59,901 nt of DNA, from positions 1 to 59,901 of the forward strand of contig CAKZRP010000047.1 in the NCBI GenBank assembly GCA_937146765.1. Direction: 5' to 3'. The notes under the pieces were generated by a model that saw only the letters and a program-made list of their open reading frames with translations, had not been told where the DNA came from and did not search any database. Positions within the stretch are counted from its first letter, which is position 1. The number at the start of each line of letters is the position of its first letter. Source of the DNA: an uncultured Paracoccaceae bacterium (lineage in GTDB: Bacteria; Pseudomonadota; Alphaproteobacteria; Rhodobacterales; Rhodobacteraceae). The translations under genes and the position numbers were made by a program. This document shows, in pieces, positions 8,369-14,406 of the stretch.

Positions 8369-9661
8369 TTAGCCGCAGGCCTTGGTCAGGGCCTGATCGA
8401 GGTCGCGAATGAGATCGTCGGCATCCTCGATCCCGATGGAGACCCGCACCACATTGGGGCCGGCCCCGGCCGCCGCTTGCTGCTCGGGCGTCAGCTGGCG
8501 GTGGGTGGTGGAGGCGGAGTGGATGATCAGCGAGCGGGTGTCGCCGAGGTTCGCAACATGGGAGAAGATCTCCAGACTATCGACCAGTTTGATGCAGACG
8601 TCATAGCCGCCCTTCAGCGCCACGGTGAAAAGCCCGCCGGTGCCCTTGGGGTAGCAGCGCGCCGCACGCTCGGCATAGGGCGAGGAGGGCAGGCCCGCAT
8701 AGGTGACGTAGTCGACGCGCGGATCCTGCTCCAGCCAGCTGGCGACTTTCTTGGCGTTCTCAACGTGTTTCTGCATCCGCAGCGACAGCGTTTCGATCCC
8801 CATCAGCGTGTAATGTGCTGCCTGCGGGTTCATCGTCATGCCGAGGTCGCGCAAGCCGATGGCGATGCCGTGGAACGTATAGGCGAGGTTGCCGAAGGTC
8901 TCGTGGAACTTGAGCCCGTGATAGGCGGGTTCCGGCGCGGAGAGCGAGGGGAATTTATCCGAGGCGGACCAGTCAAAGCGCCCCGAGTCCACCACGCAGC
9001 CGCCGGTCACGGTGCCATTGCCGGTGAGGTATTTGGTGGTGGAATGCACCACCAGCGTCGCGCCCTGCGAGATCGGCTGGCAAAGATAGGGCGTCGCCGA
9101 GGTATTGTCGACGATCAGCGGCAGGCCCGCTGCATCGGTGACATCAGCCACCGCGCGGATGTCGGTGACATAGCCGCCGGGGTTGGCAACCGATTCGCAG
9201 AAGACCGCGCGGGTGTCGTCGTCGATCGCCGCCTTCAGCGCGTCGAGATCGTCGAAATCCACAAACTTCGCCGACCAGCCGAAGCGTTTGATGGTCTGGC
9301 TGAACTGGGTGACGGTGCCGCCGTAAAGCCGGGTGGAGGCCACCACGTTCTTGCCGGGACCCATCAGCGGGAACAGCGCCATGATCTGCGCTGCGTGACC
9401 CGAAGAGCAGCAGACCGCGCCGACACCGCCCTCAAGCGTGGCAATACGTTCCTGCAGCACCGCGACGGTGGGGTTGGTGAGGCGCGAGTAGATATAGCCC
9501 ACTTCCTGCAGGTTGAAGAGGGCGGCCGCATGGTCGGCGTCTCGGAACACATAGGCGGTGGATTGGTAGATCGGCGTCTGGCGGGCGCCGGTTGCCGGAT
9601 CGGGGCGGGCGCCTGCGTGAATCTGCAGGGTGTCAAACCCGTAGGTGGGGCCGTCGGACAT
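8369..9661 (-). CDS. metY: O-acetylhomoserine sulfhydrylase / aminocarboxypropyltransferase
   Basis: A 430-residue PLP enzyme of the Cys/Met-metabolism family, the usual MetY length. It makes homocysteine from O-acetylhomoserine and sulfide (or methionine from methanethiol) in the cytoplasm. The PLP-binding lysine is K210 in VVHSTTKYLTGNG. Other family marks are the N-terminal TLQIHAG, IYQSTAYVF, the SSGHAAQ phosphate-binding loop and VDNTSATPYLCQP. The insertions and length favour MetY over cystathionine gamma-synthase or MetZ. AAGGGAG lies 10 bases before the ATG, directly after a potential pseudoknot in the leader (9679-9716), so translation may be controlled by RNA structure. Confidence 0.95.
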   Translation of the reverse strand: MSDGPTYGFDTLQIHAGARPDPATGARQTPIYQSTAYVFRDADHAAALFNLQEVGYIYSRLTNPTVAVLQERIATLEGGVGAVCCSSGHAAQIMALFPLMGPGKNVVASTRLYGGTVTQFSQTIKRFGWSAKFVDFDDLDALKAAIDDDTRAVFCESVANPGGYVTDIRAVADVTDAAGLPLIVDNTSATPYLCQPISQGATLVVHSTTKYLTGNGTVTGGCVVDSGRFDWSASDKFPSLSAPEPAYHGLKFHETFGNLAYTFHGIAIGLRDLGMTMNPQAAHYTLMGIETLSLRMQKHVENAKKVASWLEQDPRVDYVTYAGLPSSPYAERAARCYPKGTGGLFTVALKGGYDVCIKLVDSLEIFSHVANLGDTRSLIIHSASTTHRQLTPEQQAAAGAGPNVVRVSIGIEDADDLIRDLDQALTKACG

Positions 9662-9678
9662 CTCTCAAATCTCCCTTG

Positions 9679-9716
9679 TGTCGCAATCGGTGTTGGTCTG
9701 GCGACAGGACACACCG
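9679..9716 (-). promoter_or_regulatory. Candidate H-type RNA pseudoknot in the metY leader
   Basis: Read on the minus strand, CGGTGT (9716-9711) pairs perfectly with ACACCG (9693-9688), and TGTCGC (9706-9701) pairs perfectly with GCGACA (9684-9679). The two six-base stems interlock, with loops of 4 (GTCC), 7 (CAGACCA) and 3 (ATT) bases. The second stem ends one base before the metY Shine-Dalgarno region (AAGGGAG). The layout recalls small translational riboswitches of alphaproteobacteria, but I do not see the conserved bases of the SAM-II or SAM/SAH classes. The same bases could also form two competing hairpins. Confidence 0.45.
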
Positions 9717-9798
9717 AGGCGCGGCAATGCGCAAGGGGAAGCGGTCGAAAGAGAGGTGCGATTTTTGCCGCAGCAGAAGGACAGGTGCGCTGTGAGGA

Positions 9799-10788
9799 TC
9801 AGCGCATCCAGAGACCGGCGGATTTGATCCGGTTGCGGATCGCCTGCTCCCGGCGCGGCAGGGCGGTCTGGTCGAACAGGGCACGGACCTTCTGGCCGCG
9901 CTGCTGATAGACCATGCGCTTGATCGGCTCGTAGGATTTCAGCACCTTCTTCAGCCAGTTCGGCGCGCAGATCTCCTCCAGAGCGGCGACAACGGGATCG
10001 GCCTCGCGGGCGTAGAGCAGCGGGAAGCTGCGGTAATGGCAGCTGGTCACCCCGTCGAGATAGCCCGGAGGCAGGCTGTCGCGCCCACCGCCAAAGGAAT
10101 GGATCACCAGCGGCAGCACGATCTGGTCGAGCCAGGGATCCAGCGCCTGGCCGACCAGCTCCACCGGTGGGTCGTCGCGCAGGGACAGCGCCCAGTCGAG
10201 GAAGCGCGCGCCGAATTGCCGCGGGCAGGCGCCAAAGAAATAGCCGGCGTTGAAATAGAGATAGCGCTGCCAGTACTCCGCCGGCTGGCCGAGGTCGAGA
10301 CTGCTGTCGAAATCGAGGCCGAAGCGCCGGTACAGGGCGCCCCAGATGCCGTGATAGCCCGGACCATAGAGCGTCGGTTGCGGCCAGGTGCCCTCGCGCC
10401 GCAGGCTGGCGGAGGGGCGGGAGAAGTCGAAGGGCACCTCCGTCAGCTCGCCGGTGATCAACGTGTCGGTGTCGAAGAAGACAAAGGCCTCGCCCTCGGG
10501 CAGGGTGGCGAGCGCCTCGATCTTGTTGCCATAGGCATAGGCCTGGCCGAAGGCGCGGCTGGCAAAGGGGCGGATCTCGGCACCGAGCCGCTCGAGCGCC
10601 GCCAGCACCTCGGGGTTGCGGATCGAAGGGTCATTGGCCCAGAGCGGGCCGGGCTGGGGCACGGCCACCACCAGGCGGCCCGAAAACCCCGGGCTGCGGG
10701 CGCGCAGCGAGGCGGCAAAGAGCACCGCCTCATACATCAGGCGCCCGTTCTGGCCGACGATCAGCAGGTTGAAGCCGGGGGCGCTCAT
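9799..10788 (-). CDS. GT-A-type glycosyltransferase-like protein
   Basis: A 329-residue protein opening NLLIVGQNGRLMYEAVLFAA, a Rossmann-like start. It carries FVFFDTDTLI near residue 106, matching the DxD metal and nucleotide-sugar motif of GT-A glycosyltransferases. NAGYFFGACP and QALDPWLDQIVLPL further on resemble the NxG and DQ elements of the GT8/GT24-like class. Donor and acceptor cannot be told. It lies 52 bases downstream of the sulfotransferase-like gene and 137 bases upstream of metY on the same strand; the first two probably act on the same surface glycan or lipid (inference). Confidence 0.75.
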   Translation of the reverse strand: MSAPGFNLLIVGQNGRLMYEAVLFAASLRARSPGFSGRLVVAVPQPGPLWANDPSIRNPEVLAALERLGAEIRPFASRAFGQAYAYGNKIEALATLPEGEAFVFFDTDTLITGELTEVPFDFSRPSASLRREGTWPQPTLYGPGYHGIWGALYRRFGLDFDSSLDLGQPAEYWQRYLYFNAGYFFGACPRQFGARFLDWALSLRDDPPVELVGQALDPWLDQIVLPLVIHSFGGGRDSLPPGYLDGVTSCHYRSFPLLYAREADPVVAALEEICAPNWLKKVLKSYEPIKRMVYQQRGQKVRALFDQTALPRREQAIRNRIKSAGLWMR

Positions 10789-10840
10789 GCGGCGGGCCTG
10801 CCAATGGTTTCATCGGGGACGCGGGCGGCGAGCGGCACGG

Positions 10841-11716
10841 TCATGCGCCGATCAGGGTGACGCCCGGCATCTGCGCCAATTGGCTGACATCGGCGTCGTA
10901 GGCTGCATCGATCTGGTCGACGTATTCGGCAGTCCATTCCGGCACGTCGAGTTCTTCCTCGATTTCCTCGTCGAGGGCGTATTTGTCGAGGAAAGCGGCA
11001 AAGACCCGGCGCTTGTAGACCTCGGTCATCTGCGGATGCTCGTGCAGATACTGCCGCAGGCGGCGCATGCCTTCGCGGCTCATGATCTCCGTCAGCAGGT
11101 CGAGACCGCCGCGCACCTTGCTTTCGGGGTCGAGATTGCCAATCTCGCGCAGAACCTGGGCCCAGACCAGCGGTGAATCCTCGTAGCACCACAGGGTAAT
11201 CGGCACATCCGGCGCCGAGGCCCGCAGCCGGGCCATCAACGCGGACCAGCGCAACTCCACCGGATTGGTCTGTTCCAGCACCGTCGCGCGGCGGCCGATA
11301 CCCGCATTCTCCAGCAACTTGGGCAGGAAACAGGCGGGGCTGCGGATCGCCATGAAGAGATGCAGGTCGTCATGGGGGAACAGGGCCTTGAGGCAGCGGA
11401 TCCGCTCTTCGGCCTCCGGATAGAGGCGTTGACCGTCCAGTGCATCGCGCTGGGAGCCGAAGAAATGCGGATTGGAGAGCACCACCCGGTCAGCGGTCTC
11501 TTCCTCGAGGATGGCATCCCAGAGAAGGTCGCGGGCGTCTTCGGACGGGGCGCCGGTGCTGGCGGCGGCCATGCAATCCTTGAGCAGGCTGCGGTATTTG
11601 GCCGGTCCCGGCACGGAGGTGCCGCGCGCAAGGAATTCCTCCTTGTTGCGCAGGATCGTCTTCATCAGACGATCTTCTTCCGTGCCATGCGCGCCCGCAT
11701 GCAAAATGACCTGCAT
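10841..11716 (-). CDS. Sulfotransferase-like protein of unknown function
   Basis: A 291-residue soluble protein from the ATG at 11716 (MQVILHAGAHGTEEDRLMKT). The opening strand plus HAGAHGTEE occupies the position of the PAPS-binding loop of sulfotransferases (usually HxGxxRTGTT), but the Thr/Ser/Lys residues expected there are changed. The substrate may therefore differ, or activity may be lost. SNPHFFGS and LHLFMAIRSPACFLPKLLEN match the second sulfotransferase region, where an Arg-Ser pair contacts the 3'-phosphate. No strong ribosome binding site is visible. An upstream in-frame extension of 60 residues looks non-coding. The neighbour is a glycosyltransferase-like gene. Confidence 0.65.
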   Translation of the reverse strand: MQVILHAGAHGTEEDRLMKTILRNKEEFLARGTSVPGPAKYRSLLKDCMAAASTGAPSEDARDLLWDAILEEETADRVVLSNPHFFGSQRDALDGQRLYPEAEERIRCLKALFPHDDLHLFMAIRSPACFLPKLLENAGIGRRATVLEQTNPVELRWSALMARLRASAPDVPITLWCYEDSPLVWAQVLREIGNLDPESKVRGGLDLLTEIMSREGMRRLRQYLHEHPQMTEVYKRRVFAAFLDKYALDEEIEEELDVPEWTAEYVDQIDAAYDADVSQLAQMPGVTLIGA

Positions 11717-12021
11717 TTTTATCGACCTGTCTGCTTTTCGATCTCTTCTGTAGGGATAGAGTGCGTCAGGTTTGCGGTCAAATCGCAACATTAAGGTGGC
11801 GCTGGGGCGATCTGAGTTTAGGGGAAACCGAAAGAAGAGGCGCAGGACGGCGGTATCGGGGAGAGGCGCGGACGACAAGCACAGGCGTGGGGGCATGGGC
11901 GAGAAGTACAGGGGCGCGGAGGCTGGCGGCTCGCCCGGCTTTTGAGGCTTGTCGGCGTGAGGCGTTCCGAGCGATTTTGCATCTTGCCAAGGCGGGACAA
12001 AGCGACTATCCCGCGCGGTGC
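11717..12021. other. Intergenic region upstream of tRNA-Thr
   Basis: These 305 bases hold the divergent start regions of the sulfotransferase-like gene and tRNA-Thr. A GACTAT at 12004-12009, thirteen bases before the tRNA, is a plausible -10 box; TTGCCA (11984) or TTGCAT (11977) are imperfectly spaced candidates for -35. No coding sequence is supported. Confidence 0.5.
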
Positions 12022-12097
12022 GCCCCTATAGCTCAGCTGGTAGAGCAACTGATTTGTAATCAGTAGGTCCGCGGTTCGAGTCCGTGTGGGGGCACCA
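12022..12097 (+). tRNA. tRNA-Thr(TGT)
   Basis: A 76-base cloverleaf with encoded CCA. The acceptor arms are GCCCCTA and TGGGGGC (one T-G wobble), the D-loop is AGCTCAGCTGGTAGAGC, and the anticodon stem ACTGA/TCAGT encloses the loop TTTGTAA, giving anticodon TGT. The T-arm contains GGTTCGAGTCC. It reads ACA codons. Integrase and IS remains follow directly downstream, so its 3' end is the likely attachment site of a lost genomic island. Confidence 0.97.
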
Positions 12098-12197
12098 TTT
12101 CACCATCCCTAGAAATCCAAAGACGTCCGATAACCCCTGTGTTATGAGGGTTTTGGCGATGCTCTTTGTCCGGTAGCGGTTTTTGCTGTCCGATGGA

Positions 12198-12263
12198 ATA
12201 CCCCCAGATTCGGGGGTGTTTTGGGGGTATCGTTGTTCTAGCGGAAAGGTGATACCCCCAGAT
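12198..12263. repeat. Repeated ATACCCCCAGAT boxes upstream of the integrase fragment
   Basis: The 12-base word ATACCCCCAGAT occurs at 12198-12209 and again at 12252-12263. An inverted partial copy TGGGGGTAT lies at 12222-12230. They flank the start codon of the integrase fragment, so they could be operator or arm-type sites bound by the recombinase or its excisionase. They could also simply form a leader hairpin. Confidence 0.6.
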
Positions 12264-12429
12264 GCCTCTAAGCGATGTTCAGATCCGAAACCTGAAGCCG
12301 AGGGACAAACAGTACAACGTTTCCGATTTTGAGGGCCTTTACATCCTTGTGAAACCGTCTGGATCTCGGTTGTGGCAGTTGAAATATAGGTTCTTCGGGA
12401 AAGAGCGCCTGTTATCGTTCGGCGCGTAA
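12262..12429 (+). pseudogene. Truncated tyrosine-recombinase (integrase) N-terminus
   Basis: A 55-residue frame starting MPLSDVQIRNLKPRDKQYNV and continuing DFEGLYILVKPSGSRLWQLK, then FFGKERLLSFGA and a stop. This is the N-terminal DUF4102 (arm-binding) domain of P4/CP4-57-type integrases, which insert at tRNA 3' ends. The core-binding and catalytic domains (about 350 residues) are missing, so it cannot recombine DNA. The stop falls where the family continues with a YP motif, and the sequence beyond it is IS debris. Its position 164 bases downstream of tRNA-Thr, pointing away from it, is classical. Confidence 0.85.
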
Positions 12430-12482
12430 GTGTATCCGGGAAAAGGGCACTGCGGTCATCAGCTCATTTGTGCAACAGCGCC

Positions 12483-12745
12483 CCTTCGGCGCATCGCACC
12501 AACGCAACCCATTGCGATTGATGAAGTGTCGTCGGGAAAACAGTCCGCCGGACTGTTTTCTAATCCTACTCCATCCCGCTCAAAACGCGCCGATCATCGA
12601 CGCGGGGCTTGCCATGGCTCTTTGGAAAGAACGGTTTGAGACGCTCCATCTGGACGTTCGTCAGCAAGTAAAGATTGCTCATCGATCAGGTCTCCTTGCG
12701 AAAGCTGAAACACGCCAAACACACGAAATCAATGGGTCCTGACCC
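12483..12745 (-). mobile_element. Remnant of an IS5-family insertion sequence, itself interrupted
   Basis: Read on the minus strand, the segment begins at 12745 with GGGTCAGGACCC, a plausible terminal repeat. AAGGAG precedes an ATG at 12682. The frame MSNLYLLTNVQMERLKPFFP, KSHGKPRVDDRRVLSGM is the N-terminus of IS5/IS427-group transposases. It is then broken by about 45 foreign bases containing a palindrome (12536-12560). The transposase homology resumes at 12525 (FINRNGLRWCDAPK) and stops near 12483. The DDE catalytic core is absent. The adjoining bases to about 12435 (TTGTGCAACAGCGCC on the plus strand) look like the end of yet another IS, which I cannot assign. Confidence 0.8.
12536..12560. 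repeat. Perfect 25-base palindrome inside the transposase fragment
   Basis: GAAAACAGTCC (12536-12546) and GGACTGTTTTC (12550-12560) form a perfect 11-base-pair stem around the loop GCC. It sits exactly where the transposase reading is interrupted, so it was probably part of a small secondary insertion (a MITE-like piece or a REP-type palindrome). Confidence 0.75.
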
Positions 12746-12876
12746 TAGCTCACTTCGGCGATGATCTTCTCGACCAGGGCGCGGGACTTGGTATTGACCA
12801 GCGGCCCCTCGTTGACAACGCGCGAAACCGTCTGAAGTGAGGTTCGGGCCACGTTGGCAATATGGGCCTGGGTGGT
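12745..12876 (-). pseudogene. LacI-family regulator fragment truncated by the IS end
   Basis: The minus-strand frame reads TTQAHIANVARTSLQTVSRV, VNEGPLVNTKSRALVEKIIA, EVS and then a stop. This is the helix-turn-helix and hinge-helix region of LacI/GalR repressors. The stop codon's last base is the first base of the IS remnant, so the effector-binding domain was removed by that insertion. Upstream there is an in-frame TGA and no start codon, so the 5' end has decayed too. It faces away from the Rieske oxygenase gene and may once have controlled it (inference). Confidence 0.8.
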
Positions 12877-12938
12877 CAGAGTCAGGTCTGGTCAAGTCAG
12901 GTCAGAGCCAGGCCTGGGTCAGGTTCGGTCCCCGGTCA
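12874..12938. repeat. Low-complexity GGTCAG/CAGGTC repeats
   Basis: About 65 bases built from variants of GGTCAGAG, GTCAGGTC and GGTCAAG, just 5' of the LacI fragment. They probably arose by slippage in decaying DNA. No binding protein or array type is recognised. Confidence 0.5.
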
Positions 12939-13062
12939 GCGCAGAACCGCAGAACGGGACTGTCGAATGCGACATCAAACTCTTTGTAGATGGCGGGAAT
13001 CCGCCAGACGTCCAAGGGGATGAGGCTACCGTCGTCCCTATGGTGTCTTGCGGGAGAAAATC

Positions 13063-14331
13063 ATGTCGGACGTCTCGGATCAGTCTTTCCTTCAGATGGC
13101 AAATACGGTTGTCGACGACACGCGCCCCGGCGTGCAATGCGGTCCCATTGACGATCTCATCGCGCGGCATCGTCCGGGCTACGGGCTGGTACGGGCTTTC
13201 TACCATGATCCCGATGTGTTCGAACGCGATATGGAGCGGGTCTTTCAACGGCATTGGCACTGTCTGGCCCATGAGAGCATCATCCCCAAGGTTGGTGACT
13301 ATGAACTGTTTCGACTTGGCGATGAACAGGTCATCCTGACCCGTGACAAGAACGGGCAGGTCCATGCGCTGCTCAATGTCTGCCGCCATCGCGGCGCCGA
13401 GGTCTGCACCAGTCGGCGCGGCAATACCCGCAGCTTTGTCTGCCCCTACCACGCCTGGACCTACGGTCTCGATGGTGCCCTGAAGACCGCCCGGTTGATG
13501 CCCAAGGATTTTGACCGCAGCGCCCATGGCCTGAAAATGCTGCAGGTCCGGGTGGTGGAGGGGCTGGTCTTTGTCTCCTTTGCCGCGCAACCGCTGGACT
13601 TTGCTCAGGTCGAGAATTCCCTGCGGGCCAGTATCGGCCAATACGGCTGGGCTGAGGCCCGGGTTGCCCATCGCGAGACCTACGGGATCGATGCCAATTG
13701 GAAACTGGCGGTCGAAAATTATGTCGAATGTTATCATTGCGGCCCCGCGCATCCAGAGTATTCGCAGACCCATGCGCTGGAACAGCCCGCCGAGGTGATT
13801 GCAGGCCTTAACACCGCGATGGAGGCGCGCACCTGTGCGTTGGGCATTGATGTCGTTGGCGGCGACCATTGGCAGTCCTCCGCAGCGGGGGCCGAGGCCA
13901 TCCATGTGTTCCGCTATGCGCTTTATGATGGCGCGGTGACCGGCAGCGATGGTGGCGCGCCGGTGGCGCCGCTGATAGGGCGCTTTACCGATTATGATGG
14001 TGGGGTGACCTCCATTCACCTTGGCGGCACCAGTTTCTTTGTCGCCTATGCGGATCATGGCATGATCTACCGCTTTGTTCCAAAGACGTTGGACAGTTGC
14101 GAGATGGAATTGATCTGGCTGGTAAGGGCTGATGCCGAAGTCGGCCGGGATTTCGACCTCGACAAGCTCACCTGGCTCTGGAAAGTCACCACCGATGAGG
14201 ACAAGTCGATCATCGAACATACCGCCCGCGGGGTTCGCTCGCGCTTCTTCGAACCAGGGCCGATCGCGCCCATGGAGTATAACGAGCTGCGCTACATCAA
14301 CTGGTATCTCGAAGAGCTCGGTCGCGCCTGA
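13063..14331 (+). CDS. Rieske [2Fe-2S] non-haem iron oxygenase, large subunit
   Basis: A 422-residue aromatic-ring-hydroxylating-type alpha subunit. The Rieske centre ligands are C107/H109 (NVCRHRGAEV) and C127/H130 (CPYHAWTYG). The catalytic domain has NYVECYHCGPAHPEY with iron ligands H225 and H230. The overall pattern is closest to enzymes acting on quaternary amines (GbcA/CntA group), but the substrate is unproven. No reductase or ferredoxin gene is adjacent, so electrons must come from elsewhere. The ATG at 13063 has CGGGAG 6 bases upstream; an ATG 15 bases earlier is less well placed. A LacI fragment lies divergently upstream. Confidence 0.9.
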   Translation: MSDVSDQSFLQMANTVVDDTRPGVQCGPIDDLIARHRPGYGLVRAFYHDPDVFERDMERVFQRHWHCLAHESIIPKVGDYELFRLGDEQVILTRDKNGQVHALLNVCRHRGAEVCTSRRGNTRSFVCPYHAWTYGLDGALKTARLMPKDFDRSAHGLKMLQVRVVEGLVFVSFAAQPLDFAQVENSLRASIGQYGWAEARVAHRETYGIDANWKLAVENYVECYHCGPAHPEYSQTHALEQPAEVIAGLNTAMEARTCALGIDVVGGDHWQSSAAGAEAIHVFRYALYDGAVTGSDGGAPVAPLIGRFTDYDGGVTSIHLGGTSFFVAYADHGMIYRFVPKTLDSCEMELIWLVRADAEVGRDFDLDKLTWLWKVTTDEDKSIIEHTARGVRSRFFEPGPIAPMEYNELRYINWYLEELGRA

Positions 14332-14406
14332 GACCCGCGGGAGATGCACTCGGTTCCTGTGAACCACAAGGATCGGCGACGGCCCTGATCGAAGGGGGGC
14401 GCGGAA

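Noticed and set aside
9662..9798. A SAM-II or SAM/SAH riboswitch before metY
   Set aside because: The position fits, but the conserved bases of these classes are not seen, so I report an unassigned pseudoknot instead.
12261..13062. A right-hand attachment site repeating the tRNA-Thr 3' end
   Set aside because: No copy of the T-arm/acceptor sequence was found downstream within the remnant region.
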